In this document: piece by piece, positions 55,934 through 64,000 of the stretch
Layout: each line of letters starts with the position of its first letter
How positions within the stretch are numbered: position 1 is the stretch's first letter
NCBI RefSeq assembly: GCF_010894405.1
Contig: NZ_JAAIYA010000012.1
Location: forward strand, 321,444 to 385,443
Length of the DNA stretch: 64,000 bases
From: Pyxidicoccus caerfyrddinensis
Lineage (GTDB): Bacteria > Myxococcota > Myxococcia > Myxococcales > Myxococcaceae
Direction of reading: 5' to 3'
Notes under the pieces: model-generated
Databases searched by the model: none
What the model was told of the DNA's origin: nothing
What the model saw: only the letters and a program-made list of their open reading frames with translations
Position numbers and translations under genes: made by a program

Positions 55934-56269
55934 ATGGCCTATGTCGTCGCCGAGCCTTGCATCAAGTGCAAGTACACCGACTGTGTCGAGGTGTGCCCGG
56001 TCAACTGTTTCTATGAAGGTGCCAACTTCCTGGTCATCCACCCGGACGAGTGCATCGACTGCGGCGCTTGCGAGCCCGTGTGCCCCACCAAGGCCATCTT
56101 CCCGGAGACGGAGCTGCCCGCGAAGTGGCAGGAGTACAAGCCGCTGAACGCTGACTTCTCCGCGAAGTGGCCGAACATCGCCGAGAAGAAGGAGCCTCTG
56201 CCCGAGGCCGAGGACTTCAAGGACAAGCAGGACAAGCGCGGCATGCTCGAGGCGAAGCCCGGCAAGTAG
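55934..56269 (+). CDS. fdxA: 7Fe ferredoxin (FdxA type)
   Basis: 111 residues. The N-terminal half binds one [3Fe-4S] and one [4Fe-4S] cluster: CIKCKYTDCVEVCPVNCF and CIDCGACEPVCPTKAIF, with the cysteine spacing of Azotobacter-type 7Fe ferredoxins. The C-terminal extension is Lys/Glu-rich. A GAGGAG site lies eight bases before the ATG. It is a small electron carrier, followed by its own terminator. Confidence 0.95.
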   Translation: MAYVVAEPCIKCKYTDCVEVCPVNCFYEGANFLVIHPDECIDCGACEPVCPTKAIFPETELPAKWQEYKPLNADFSAKWPNIAEKKEPLPEAEDFKDKQDKRGMLEAKPGK

Positions 56270-56293
56270 GCCGCCCGTCACGGCGTGTCCCCG

Positions 56294-56331
56294 GAAGGCC
56301 CTCCCGCCCGCTGGCGCGAGGGCCTTCGTCG
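56294..56331. terminator. Terminator between convergent fdxA and the FliK/YscP-like gene
   Basis: GAAGGCCCTC (56294-56303) pairs with GAGGGCCTTC (56318-56327); the 14-base loop has its own short pairing. GTCGTTG follows on the plus strand. Confidence 0.7.
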
Positions 56332-56343
56332 TTGCGGGCCCCG

Positions 56344-57192
56344 TCATTCCGCGCGCAGCGAGCGCAGCCGGAGCCCGCGCGCCTCCAGCGCGTCCCGCAG
56401 CCGCGCCAGGTCCTCGGTGGGAAGCGGCCCCCGCCGGCCCTGGATGCGCAGCGCGACCTCGCGCGGGCCCGTGCGCTCCACCTCCACCGTGGCGTCCATC
56501 GCACCGCGCAGGCTCAGGGTCAGCGCAGGCCGCTGGGACTTCACGAAGACCTCGATGCGCTCGATGAGCTCCAGGGCCGCCTCCGCGCGCGTGGCCGGGC
56601 TCACCGTCTCGGCGCTGGAGGCACCGCCGCTTCCCGTCGCTCCAGCGCCGGTGACTCGCGACTCGTGGGTGGGCGCATCCGCCGCGCCACGGCCGGTGTC
56701 AGTGGTCGGCGGGTTGGACGCCGGCCGCGCTTCGGGGAGAGGCGACTGCACGGGCCGCGCGTCCCGTGACAGCTCGCGCGCGATGAGGTCGGTGAGCCGG
56801 TGCTCGGTGCGCTCCTGGACCTGGGTGTTGGCTTCGCCTCGCACCGTGCCCAGCCGCTGGGCCTCGGAGTGCATCGCCTGCCGCGTCCGCCCGAGGTTCT
56901 CGGTGCTGGCCAGCGCCCCGCGCGAGGTGGCGAGGACGGGCCCCGCTGCTCGGGCCTGCACAGGCGCGGGAGCACGCCCTCCAGGAAGGCCGGGGCTTCT
57001 GGTGGAGGCAACGCCAGGTCGGGGTGACGGAGCGGCTGCGCTCGTGGGTGCTCGGCCGGGCCTGGACGGTGGACGGGCCTCCGTGCCCCGGCGCGCGTCT
57101 GCCTCCTGAAGTGCCTTCTTGAACCGTGCGCCGTCCGGCTCCTGCTTCGCTGGCGCGGCGTCGGATGGGGACTCTAGAGCGTCGACCTTCAT
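56344..57192 (-). CDS. Hypothetical protein with FliK/YscP-like C terminus
   Basis: 282 residues. The first two-thirds are low-complexity Pro, Ala, Arg, Ser and Thr without signal or membrane segment. The C-terminal 65 residues are folded and alternate beta strands and helix: PALTLSLRGAMDATVEVERTGPREVALRIQGRRGPL, then EDLARLRDALEARGLRLRSL. A disordered N terminus followed by this type of domain resembles type III secretion hook- or needle-length regulators (FliK, YscP). No other secretion gene lies nearby, so the likeness may be only structural. The ATG has a GAGGG site held in a hairpin. Confidence 0.55.
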   Translation of the reverse strand: MKVDALESPSDAAPAKQEPDGARFKKALQEADARRGTEARPPSRPGRAPTSAAAPSPRPGVASTRSPGLPGGRAPAPVQARAAGPVLATSRGALASTENLGRTRQAMHSEAQRLGTVRGEANTQVQERTEHRLTDLIARELSRDARPVQSPLPEARPASNPPTTDTGRGAADAPTHESRVTGAGATGSGGASSAETVSPATRAEAALELIERIEVFVKSQRPALTLSLRGAMDATVEVERTGPREVALRIQGRRGPLPTEDLARLRDALEARGLRLRSLRAE

Positions 57193-57220
57193 GTCATCCC
57201 TCGCTTGGGTGGCGCGAGGG
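57193..57220 (-). promoter_or_regulatory. Hairpin enclosing the ribosome-binding site of the FliK/YscP-like gene
   Basis: On the minus strand CCCTCGC (57220-57214), nine bases, GCGAGGG (57204-57198). GAGGG in the right arm is the only good ribosome-binding site for the ATG at 57192, five bases on. A two-codon ATG-ACA-TGA frame also overlaps that ATG. Confidence 0.45.
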
Positions 57221-57313
57221 AGAGAGCAGGGGACGTGCCAGGAGCCACGCCCCGGGAGGCGCCCCGGGAGCGTGCGATGCGACGGACGGGCGTCCGGGAG
57301 AGGGACGGGGCGT

Positions 57314-58363
57314 CTAGCGGCGCGTGCCGAAGGCGCCGGGCTGCAAGGGCGCGAGTCCCGTCAAGTCATTGACGGCGAGGGGACAGGCCTCCAGCGCCAT
57401 CGGGTCCACCAGGCCGCTCACCTTCGTCCAGTCGCGCTCCGGGAACACGAGCGCGTCGCGCATCTCGATGAAGGTGATGCCCTTCTTGTACTCCCAGAAG
57501 CGGCCGCGCAGCAGGACCTTCGTCCCGCGCAGGAGCTTGTTGAGGTCCACGTACTGCGACTCGGCGAGCTTCGCGGTGATGTCCACCTTCGTGCGCTTGC
57601 GCGGCTTGCCGAACTGGAACTCGTACTGCGCCTCGGAGGGCGTCTCCGGCTCCACCCAGACGAGGCGGGCCACCATGTAGGGCTTCTCCGGCTCCTCGCC
57701 CTTCTTGAGGCGCTTCTTCTTGGGCTTCTCCAGCTTCACGTCCACGACTTCCAGCCCGGAGAAGGCCAGCTCGTGGTCCAGGTAGTTGTCGCGGAAGAGC
57801 GCCTCGGCGGTGGATGCGGCCACGGAGGTGGCGCGGACCACGTCCTCGTTGTAGCGCTCGCGCAGCACGGGCAGGGTGAGCAGGAAGCTGTCCAGCGGCT
57901 TCACGCCGTCCGACAGGAAGCGCAGCTTGGCCAGGTCGATGGCGGGGTAGTACGGCGCCAGCGCCTGCGCAGTGACAAGCCACTCGGGGGGCAGCTTCTT
58001 GTCGATGAGCACCCGCCGCACCATGGCGACGAAGAAGGCGTTGCCGGGGAAGCGCTGGTTGACGAGCTGGGTGCTCAGCGCCTGCACCAGCACCGGCTCC
58101 AGCATGAAGTTCTCATCGCGCTTGTGGAACAGCGCCCCCGTCTCACCGAGCAGCGTGAACATCGCGCCCACGACCTGCGCGCAGTTGGGGTCCTGGGTGC
58201 CCTGGCGCAGCGCCTGGTTCAGGCGCGTCTTGGCGAAGCGCTTGTCCATGTCCTCCTCGCGGAAGACGGGGTCCTGGCCGTTGCCGAAGAAGAGCTCCGG
58301 CTGGGCGACGGCGGGCATGGACAGCAGGCCCAGGGCGAGTGCGAACAGTGGGGCGTAACGCAT
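57314..58363 (-). CDS. Secreted protein, unknown function
   Basis: 349 residues from the ATG at 58363. Signal peptide MRYAPLFALALGLLSMPAVAQPE. The mature part begins LFFGNGQDPVFREEDMDKRF and is mixed alpha/beta with no known domain that I recognise. Near the end come PYMVARLVWVEP and two basic runs (LEKPKKKRLKKGEEP and FGKPRKRTKVD). A Cys pair sits at CAQVVGA and EACPLAV. It lies between the FliK/YscP-like gene and the MFS gene on the same strand and could be cotranscribed with the latter. Confidence 0.7.
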   Translation of the reverse strand: MRYAPLFALALGLLSMPAVAQPELFFGNGQDPVFREEDMDKRFAKTRLNQALRQGTQDPNCAQVVGAMFTLLGETGALFHKRDENFMLEPVLVQALSTQLVNQRFPGNAFFVAMVRRVLIDKKLPPEWLVTAQALAPYYPAIDLAKLRFLSDGVKPLDSFLLTLPVLRERYNEDVVRATSVAASTAEALFRDNYLDHELAFSGLEVVDVKLEKPKKKRLKKGEEPEKPYMVARLVWVEPETPSEAQYEFQFGKPRKRTKVDITAKLAESQYVDLNKLLRGTKVLLRGRFWEYKKGITFIEMRDALVFPERDWTKVSGLVDPMALEACPLAVNDLTGLAPLQPGAFGTRR

Positions 58364-58379
58364 GACGCCCGGAAGCCTA

Positions 58380-59555
58380 TCACGAGGCCTCGGCCGGAAG
58401 GACCTCCGGCTCGGACGGCGGCGACGCCTGGAGCACCAGGACGGCCGCGACCAGCTCCAGCACGCCCGCCACGGCGAAGAGCCGGTGCCCACCCAGCCAG
58501 TCGTAGGCCGCCCCGGAGGAGGCATAGCCCACCAGCCCGCCCACGCCGAAGGTGACGGCGGCGAACAGGGCCTGCCCGGACGCGCGCAATTCCGGCGGCA
58601 CTCGGCGCGCGAGGAAGGCGACGCAGGCCACGTAGAAGGCGCCGAACGTGAGCCCGTGCAGCGGCGCGAGCGCCACCAGCATGCCCGCGGAGGACGTCAG
58701 CGCCATGCCGCCCCAGCGCAGCGCGCTCGTGGCGAAGGCGAAGCCCAGCACGTGGCGCGGTGCGAGGCCTCCGGCGAGGCGTGGATACAGCGCCATCACC
58801 GCGACTTCCGCCAGCACGCCCGCGCCCGCCGTCAGACCCACCACGGCGGGGGACAGCCCCAGCGCCATGACGTGGATGGAGAGCGAGCCGTGGTAGGGCG
58901 CGCACGCCAGCCAGTGCAGGCACGTGGCCGCCAGCAGCCAGCGGATGTCGGGGTGGCGCAGCAGGCGCAGTCCGGCCAGCGGGTGCGGACGGGGACCGGG
59001 CGCGGCGCTGTCGCGCAGCGTGAGGGTCCACGGAATGAGCAGGGTGAGCAGCACGAGCGGCGTCACCACCAGCGTGCGGTCCACCCGCGTCACCCACAGG
59101 CCGAACACCACGCTGGAGGCGATGAAGCCCAGCGAGCCGAACAGCCGCAGGTGCGCGTAGCTGCCGCCGGTGCGCGCCACGTGGTGCATGGCCAGACTGT
59201 CGATGAGCGGCGTGAAGGAGGACGCGAAGACGCCGTATGTCACCAGCGTGGCTACCAATTGCGGAAAGGTGCGCGCCACCAGCAGGAGGGAGAAGGCGAG
59301 CGCCGCTCCGCAGGTCAGCCCGGTGAGTACGCGGGCGGCACGACCCGTCCGGTCGGCCAGGTGTCCCCATATCGGCGGCGCGAGCAGCGACACCAGGGGG
59401 CCGATGGACAGGAGCAGCCCCACCTGCGTCGCCGAGAGCGACAGCGACTTGAGGTACGCAGGCATGAAGGGCAGGACGATTCCTACCGTTGCGTAATAGA
59501 GGAAATAGAAGCCGGCCAGGGATACTCGGGCGGCTGCCGGATGCTGGCCTGGCAT
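58380..59555 (-). CDS. Major facilitator superfamily transporter
   Basis: 391 residues from the ATG at 59555 with about 12 membrane segments. The early motif LLLSIGPLVSLLAPPIWGHLADRTGRAARVLTG is the MFS loop 2-3 signature. The overall pattern (GFYFLYYATVGIVLPFMPAYLKSLSLSATQVG) resembles the MFS_1-like/HcaT and nucleoside-symporter branch. Substrate unknown. It is divergent from the GNAT gene, whose promoter region it shares. Confidence 0.85.
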   Translation of the reverse strand: MPGQHPAAARVSLAGFYFLYYATVGIVLPFMPAYLKSLSLSATQVGLLLSIGPLVSLLAPPIWGHLADRTGRAARVLTGLTCGAALAFSLLLVARTFPQLVATLVTYGVFASSFTPLIDSLAMHHVARTGGSYAHLRLFGSLGFIASSVVFGLWVTRVDRTLVVTPLVLLTLLIPWTLTLRDSAAPGPRPHPLAGLRLLRHPDIRWLLAATCLHWLACAPYHGSLSIHVMALGLSPAVVGLTAGAGVLAEVAVMALYPRLAGGLAPRHVLGFAFATSALRWGGMALTSSAGMLVALAPLHGLTFGAFYVACVAFLARRVPPELRASGQALFAAVTFGVGGLVGYASSGAAYDWLGGHRLFAVAGVLELVAAVLVLQASPPSEPEVLPAEAS

Positions 59556-59596
59556 GGGGACCGCACCTTGGCATGCCGGGCGGCTTTTTCCGCCTG

Positions 59597-59623
59597 TTGG
59601 CATCGCGGGCTTTTGTGTACCTT
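59597..59623 (+). promoter_or_regulatory. Weak candidate promoter of the GNAT gene
   Basis: TTGGCA (59597-59602), 15 bases, TACCTT (59618-59623), nine bases before the ATG at 59633. The spacer is short, but the site again sits next to the start codon. Confidence 0.25.
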
Positions 59624-59632
59624 GCCCCCGAC

Positions 59633-60109
59633 ATGGCCACTCCCACGGATACCACCGCGCCCGTTATCATCACCCAGATTCAGGGTGAGGCGGAGCTCAT
59701 GCAGGCGCTCGCCATCCGCGAAGTGGTGTTCATCGAGGAGCAGCACGTCCCCGAGGGCATCGAGCGCGACGCGGAGGACGCCAACGCCTACCACGTCATC
59801 GCCAACCAGGGCGGCCATGCCATTGGCACGGGCCGCCTGGTGATGCTGCCGCAGGCTCCCGCCAACCAGCCCGGCAAGTGGGGGCAGATTGGCCGCATGG
59901 CGGTGCTCCAGTCGCACCGCAAGGCGCGCGTGGGCTCGCTGCTGCTGACCAACCTGGAGGACGAAGCGCGCCGGCGTGGCGTCACGGGCATCATGCTGCA
60001 CGCGCAGCTGTACGCGCTCGAGTTCTACAAGAAGCACGGCTACGAGCCGGTGGGCGCCGTCTTCCAGGAAGCCGGCATCGACCACCTGGAGATGCACAAG
60101 CGCCTGTAG
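59633..60109 (+). CDS. GNAT-family N-acetyltransferase
   Basis: 158 residues from the ATG at 59633. The acetyl-CoA-binding core is GQIGRMAVLQSHRKARVGSLLLTNLEDEARRRG (motif A, with R-x-x-R-x-G/A), followed by GIMLHAQLYALEFYKKHGYEPVGAVFQEAGIDHLEMHKRL. The N-terminal IREVVFIEEQHVPEGIERDAED is common in ElaA/YjcF-like members. The substrate is unknown. The longer frame upstream lies over the MFS gene on the other strand and is not used. Confidence 0.9.
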   Translation: MATPTDTTAPVIITQIQGEAELMQALAIREVVFIEEQHVPEGIERDAEDANAYHVIANQGGHAIGTGRLVMLPQAPANQPGKWGQIGRMAVLQSHRKARVGSLLLTNLEDEARRRGVTGIMLHAQLYALEFYKKHGYEPVGAVFQEAGIDHLEMHKRL

Positions 60110-60115
60110 CCCCCG

Positions 60116-62680
60116 TCAGCGCCGAGGCGGTTTCGGCGCGGGCGGCTGGGCGTGGCGCGGGTCCTCGGGCCACGAGTGCCGCGGGTACTTGCGGCACAGC
60201 TCCTTGCGGATGGCCGGGTAGTGCCGCTCCCAGAAGCCGGCCAGGTCCGTCGTCACCTGCACCGCGCGCATGTTGGGTGCCAGCAGGTGCAGCACGAGCG
60301 GGACGCGGCCCGCGCAGACGTTGGGCCCCTGGGCCATGCCGAAGAAGTCCTGCAGGCGTGACTCCACCCACGGCGGCTTGCCCGGCTCGTAGTGCACCTT
60401 GACGCCGCGTCCGCCCGGCAGCGTCACGCGCTCCGGAGCATGGGTGGCCAGCAGTCGCTGCTGCTCGGACGTGAGCCGCGCATAGAGCGCGTCGAGGAGT
60501 GACACGCCCTCCAGGTCCTTGAAGCTGCGCGCGTCGGAGCACAGCGAGGCCAGCGCGTCGCGCAGGAAGGCGTCGTCCACGGCGGGGAACTTCGCCTCGG
60601 GGAAGGCCTGGGCGAGCAGGGCCACGCGCGTGCGCCACTGCTCCAGGGCCTCCGGGTCCGCGAACTTGCCCGGGCCCGCGGCGAGTGCCGCCTCGACGAG
60701 CACACGCGCGGCTGCCTCGGAAGGAGGGGCGGGGGTGCGCGTCTCCTCCAGCACGAGGTTGCCGTAGGACAGGCGCGTGAGGCGCTCCACGCGGCGCGCC
60801 TCGGCGTTCCACTGGAGGGTGTCCACCTCTTCCAGCGCGTCCGGGTAGAGGTCCAGGAGCCACTCGGGCTCCACGGCGCTGGCGATGCGGACCATGGCGC
60901 CGCGCCCTGGTCGCTCCTCGGCGTCCACGGCCACCATGAGGTCGGCGTCCTGCACCACGCTCATCTCGGAGAGGGAGACGGTGCCGCCGCCGAACAGGAG
61001 CAGCTCGGGCGCGCGAGGGCGGCGACGGCGGGCCACGCGGTCCGGATAGCCGGCGAGCACGCTGAGCATCAGCGCCTGCTCCACGTCCTCGGGGCGTTGG
61101 GGGCGCGCACCCTGGCCCCGCACCGCGCGCCGGAGCTGCTTCTGCACGCGGTCCACGGACTGCACCGCGCCGGCCTCCAGCGAGAGCGAGTGCAGGCGCC
61201 CGGAGGCGAAGCTCGCGCGCTCGGCCTCGCGGAAGCGCTCGAGCAGCTCCAGCAGGTCGGACGGGCCGCTGACGACGGCGGAGCCACGGCTGCCACTGCC
61301 GAGGTTGGCGCGGGCCTCGCGGCGGATGTCGCGCTCGCCCATGAGGGCCGCGAGCGTGGCGGCTTCGTTGCCCACGCCCCGGCGCTCGCCCTCGACGATG
61401 ACGCGGGCCTGGCGCGGGTGGACGGGGAAGCGCAGGAGCCGCTGGCCCACGTCCGTGACGAGTCCCTTCGCATCCACCGCGCCCAGCCTGCGCAGGAGCG
61501 TCTCCGCTGCTTCGAGCGACGCGGCGGGAGGTGCTTCGAAGAAGGGGAAGGCGGCCAGGTCCGTCACGCCGGAGGCGCGCAGGGAGAGCACCGTCTCCGC
61601 CAGGTCCATGCGGCGGATTTCGGGAGCCTCCTGCTCGGGGCGGCCGTCGAAGTCGTGCTGGGTGTAGAGGCGCAGGCACTGTCCGGCGCGCGTACGGCCG
61701 GCGCGGCCCGCGCGTTGAATCGCGGAGGCGCGGCTGACCTTGGACAGCTTGAGCTGCGGCAGGCCGGACCAGGGCGAGTGACTGGCCACGCGCGCCAGCC
61801 CGGTGTCGATGACCACGGCCACGCCGTCGATGGTGACGGAGGTCTCCGCCACGTTGGTGGAGAGGATGATCTTCCTGCGCGGGCTGCGGCGCACGGCGCG
61901 GTCCTGCTCGGCGGGGGAGAGGTCTCCGTGGAGGGGGAGCACGTCGGCACCATGGCGCTCGGCGAACTCGGCGCAGACGTCGCGCGCGCGGCGGATTTCT
62001 CCGGCGCCCGGGAGGAAGACGAGCACGTCGCCGTCGAGGCCGTTGGCGAACACGCGCTTGATGCCGGAGAGCACCTGCTGGTCGAGGTACCGCTCATCGG
62101 GCGCGGGGAGGTACTCGATGCTCACGTCGAAGCGGCGGCCCTCGGAGCGCAGGGAGGGACAACCTCCGAGGTACTGACGGATGGGCTCGGCCTCCAGGGT
62201 CGCGGACATGACGACGACCTTGAGGTCGGGGCGCGCGGTCTCCTGGAGCCGGCGCAGCAGGGCGAGCGAGATGTCCGCGGACAGGTGTCGCTCGTGGAAC
62301 TCGTCGAGCACGACGATGCCCACGTCCTTCAGCTTCGGGTCGGACAGCAGGCGGCGTCCGAGCACGCCCTCGGTGACGAAGGACAGGCGCGTCTTCGCGC
62401 TGCGCACGTCCTCGAAGCGGACCTGGTAGCCGACGGTGTCTCCGACGCGCTCGCCAATCTCCTCGGAGACGCGCTGGGCGGCGAGCCGGGTGGGGAGGCG
62501 GCGTGGCTGGAGGACGACAATCTCCTTGCCCTGTCCGAGCCCCGCCTCCAGCAGCGCGCGGGGCACGCGCGTCGTCTTGCCCGCGCCGGGAGGCGCCTCC
62601 AGCACGAGCGAGCGCGAGCCCCGCAGCGTGGAGACGATTTCCGGCAGGAGGGGATCGATGGGAAGGGCGACGTCCGCCAT
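60116..62680 (-). CDS. hrpB: ATP-dependent helicase HrpB (DEAH-type)
   Basis: 854 residues. A DExH-box helicase of the HrpB group, a protein thought to act on RNA; its exact job is unsettled. Seen: Walker A LVLEAPPGAGKTTRVPRALL, Walker B GIVVLDEFHERHLSADI (DEFH, the usual HrpB variant of DEAH), SAT-like MSATLEAEPI, VVSTNVAETSVTIDGVAVVIDTGLAR and the arginine-finger motif QRAGRAGRTRAGQCLRLY. The C-terminal HrpB-specific domain ends RKYPRHSWPEDP. It starts three bases from nothing notable: no operon partner is evident. Confidence 0.94.
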   Translation of the reverse strand: MADVALPIDPLLPEIVSTLRGSRSLVLEAPPGAGKTTRVPRALLEAGLGQGKEIVVLQPRRLPTRLAAQRVSEEIGERVGDTVGYQVRFEDVRSAKTRLSFVTEGVLGRRLLSDPKLKDVGIVVLDEFHERHLSADISLALLRRLQETARPDLKVVVMSATLEAEPIRQYLGGCPSLRSEGRRFDVSIEYLPAPDERYLDQQVLSGIKRVFANGLDGDVLVFLPGAGEIRRARDVCAEFAERHGADVLPLHGDLSPAEQDRAVRRSPRRKIILSTNVAETSVTIDGVAVVIDTGLARVASHSPWSGLPQLKLSKVSRASAIQRAGRAGRTRAGQCLRLYTQHDFDGRPEQEAPEIRRMDLAETVLSLRASGVTDLAAFPFFEAPPAASLEAAETLLRRLGAVDAKGLVTDVGQRLLRFPVHPRQARVIVEGERRGVGNEAATLAALMGERDIRREARANLGSGSRGSAVVSGPSDLLELLERFREAERASFASGRLHSLSLEAGAVQSVDRVQKQLRRAVRGQGARPQRPEDVEQALMLSVLAGYPDRVARRRRPRAPELLLFGGGTVSLSEMSVVQDADLMVAVDAEERPGRGAMVRIASAVEPEWLLDLYPDALEEVDTLQWNAEARRVERLTRLSYGNLVLEETRTPAPPSEAAARVLVEAALAAGPGKFADPEALEQWRTRVALLAQAFPEAKFPAVDDAFLRDALASLCSDARSFKDLEGVSLLDALYARLTSEQQRLLATHAPERVTLPGGRGVKVHYEPGKPPWVESRLQDFFGMAQGPNVCAGRVPLVLHLLAPNMRAVQVTTDLAGFWERHYPAIRKELCRKYPRHSWPEDPRHAQPPAPKPPRR

Positions 62681-62723
62681 GGCCGGGGTCCTCTAACGGC
62701 GCGGTCCGGGGACCGCTCAGAGC

Positions 62724-64000
62724 TCAGGGTGTATCGGATCCGGAGGCATCCGGAGTGGGCGCCCCCTTCTTCTTCCGCACGCGGGGCGCCTGGGCCTCCG
62801 TGCTCGCCTGGGGAGTTGGCTCTCCCTCGGACGGAGCGGGAGCGGCCTCCGCCTTCTTGCGGCCCTTCCGGGCACCACGAGGCTCGGCCTGGGGCTCGCT
62901 GCCGGACTCGGCGGAAGCCTCCGACGACTGCGAGGAAGATCCGCTGTCCTCCGAACCCGGGGCAGGGGATTCACGGGAGGGTGAGGTGTCGGCCCGAGAG
63001 CCTGGTACGGGGGCTTCTCCCGCGTGCGCCGCGTCCTGCGCTCCGCCAATCGCGGGGACCGCGACCTCCGCATCGTCCGCGCTGCTCCCAGCAGCCGCGG
63101 CCGTGCCGGCCTGATCCGCCTCCAGCTCCGCTGCGTTCTCCCGCGCATCCCCGGTCTGCGCGTGCGCCCCCGCAACCGGGGCAGCGGCGCCCACCGCGCC
63201 ATCATCACCGCCCGCATCCAGTGCGGCGACCTCGGCCAGCTCCGCCTCGGTGGGTTCCATCGAGTCCACGGGCTCGTCACCGAAGCCGGCCATGGCTTCA
63301 TCGGCCGTCGGTCCCAGCCCGCGTCCGGCGCGGCGCTTGGGCTTGAGGCTCAAGCCCGCGGCTTCGTAGACGCTGGGGACGGGCACCATCGCGGCCTCGG
63401 AGAGCAGCCGCGCCTGGCGCAGGGCCACGTCGAGCTTGCGGCCCAGGGACACCAGCTCCTCGCGCAGGACGGTCTCCACCTCGGGCGAGAGCGGAGCGGG
63501 CTCATGGCTGGAGCGCCACGCGGCGTGGGCGGCGGCCACCTGCTCCATCACCGGCCGCACGAGGGCGAAGTCCTCGCGGCCAAAGATGCGCGTCACGTAC
63601 GAGCTCTTGGTGCGCCGCTCGTACGACGTGGCGTACTCCATGATGGCGTCGCGAGGCGCGCGGCGAAGCTGGGGGAACTTCACGTGCGGGAAGAGCGCCT
63701 CGATGACGGGCGCACGGCTGCTCGCGGTGAAGGTGATGCCGGCGTGGAGCTTCTCCAGCGCGTCCACCCACAGGCCCAGCTGGTGGAACGCGTACTCCTC
63801 GCGGGCCTCCTCCAGCTCGGGCAGGTCCTTCACGCGGTCCAGCACGCCGGCGGAGGGCGCGCGCGACGTGCGCACCAGCTCCAGGGCATCTGCCAGCCAG
63901 CGCTTCTCGGCCTCCAGACCGGGCCTCCCGGCGATCATCTCCCCCGCGGTGGCGAGCCGGGCCTCGAAGGCCTCGGCGAAGCGGATGAGCTCATACGACT
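62724..64000 (-). CDS. Unknown protein, N terminus beyond the window edge
   Basis: At least 424 residues; the frame is open to the right edge. From an in-frame ATG at 63938 it would be 404 residues, but 20 more codons (SYELIRFAEAFEARLATAGE) continue upstream and look like part of the same helical domain. The N-terminal half is helical with a DALEKLHAGITFTASSRAPVIEALFPHVKFPQLRRAPRD stretch. The C-terminal half is extremely low-complexity Ala, Glu, Gly, Ser and Asp, ending in Lys-rich VRKKKGAPTPDASGSDTP. The tail is probably disordered. It ends 43 bases upstream of hrpB. No family is recognised. Confidence 0.65.
   Translation of the reverse strand, partial: SYELIRFAEAFEARLATAGEMIAGRPGLEAEKRWLADALELVRTSRAPSAGVLDRVKDLPELEEAREEYAFHQLGLWVDALEKLHAGITFTASSRAPVIEALFPHVKFPQLRRAPRDAIMEYATSYERRTKSSYVTRIFGREDFALVRPVMEQVAAAHAAWRSSHEPAPLSPEVETVLREELVSLGRKLDVALRQARLLSEAAMVPVPSVYEAAGLSLKPKRRAGRGLGPTADEAMAGFGDEPVDSMEPTEAELAEVAALDAGGDDGAVGAAAPVAGAHAQTGDARENAAELEADQAGTAAAAGSSADDAEVAVPAIGGAQDAAHAGEAPVPGSRADTSPSRESPAPGSEDSGSSSQSSEASAESGSEPQAEPRGARKGRKKAEAAPAPSEGEPTPQASTEAQAPRVRKKKGAPTPDASGSDTP

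Overview
The window is very GC-rich, with long antisense open frames over almost every gene. It encodes a gliding-motor operon of the AglR-AglQ-AglS type, many large secreted lipoproteins, a MYXO-CTERM tail and several Ser/Thr-free regulatory genes. This points to a deltaproteobacterial myxobacterium, most likely Myxococcaceae (Myxococcus, Corallococcus or Pyxidicoccus). It reads as ordinary chromosome: no phage, insertion sequence, CRISPR array or rRNA was seen, and no gap between genes exceeds 300 bases. The longest gaps are about 275 bases (1875-2143) and 220 bases (44552-44772).

Layout. 1-1435: end of aglR, then aglQ and aglS. 1482-1874: a DksA-like zinc-finger protein. 2144-10829: trmFO, two large envelope proteins, xerC, a small membrane protein, hslV and hslU; the trmFO-xerC-hslV-hslU order recalls the Bacillus codV-clpQ-clpY locus. 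10864-12117: argD. 12225-16309: a J-domain/TPR protein, an Hsp70 and a TPR protein, packed as a chaperone operon. 16313-20405 (minus): two MaoC-type dehydratases, a lipoprotein, a reductase-like SDR, coaE and a small secreted protein. 20537-28810 (plus): a tetraheme cytochrome, engB, a propeller lipoprotein, a DUF6178-like protein, an O-antigen polymerase/ligase, a glycosyltransferase and a DUF4097-like protein.

28928-32620 (minus): pyrD, an adenosine-deaminase-like enzyme, an Smr protein and a TerB/J-domain protein, divergent from folD. 33546-37469 (minus): an unknown protein, a DUF4091-like MYXO-CTERM protein and two small lipoproteins. 37637-38578: an ADP-ribosylglycohydrolase. 38669-39966 (minus): a membrane protein and metF, divergent from gcvT-gcvH-gcvP (40063-44551). 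These one-carbon genes (folD, metF, gcvTHP) all act on tetrahydrofolate. 44773-46661: a double-domain KaiC-like ATPase translationally coupled to a CheY-like receiver.

46675-50871 (minus): a cation efflux protein, a TonB-like protein and a SpoIID-domain lipoprotein. 51013-52671: a beta-helix protein, convergent with tRNA-Cys across a strong bidirectional terminator. 53018-56269: acyl-CoA dehydrogenase, rhodanese, asd and a 7Fe ferredoxin. 56344-59555 (minus): a FliK/YscP-like protein, a secreted unknown and an MFS transporter, divergent from a GNAT acetyltransferase. 60116-64000 (minus): hrpB and the 3' part of an unknown gene cut by the window edge.

Functions come from reading motifs by eye. 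Starts were moved from the longest frame where a ribosome-binding site, promoter or neighbour made a shorter start more likely.
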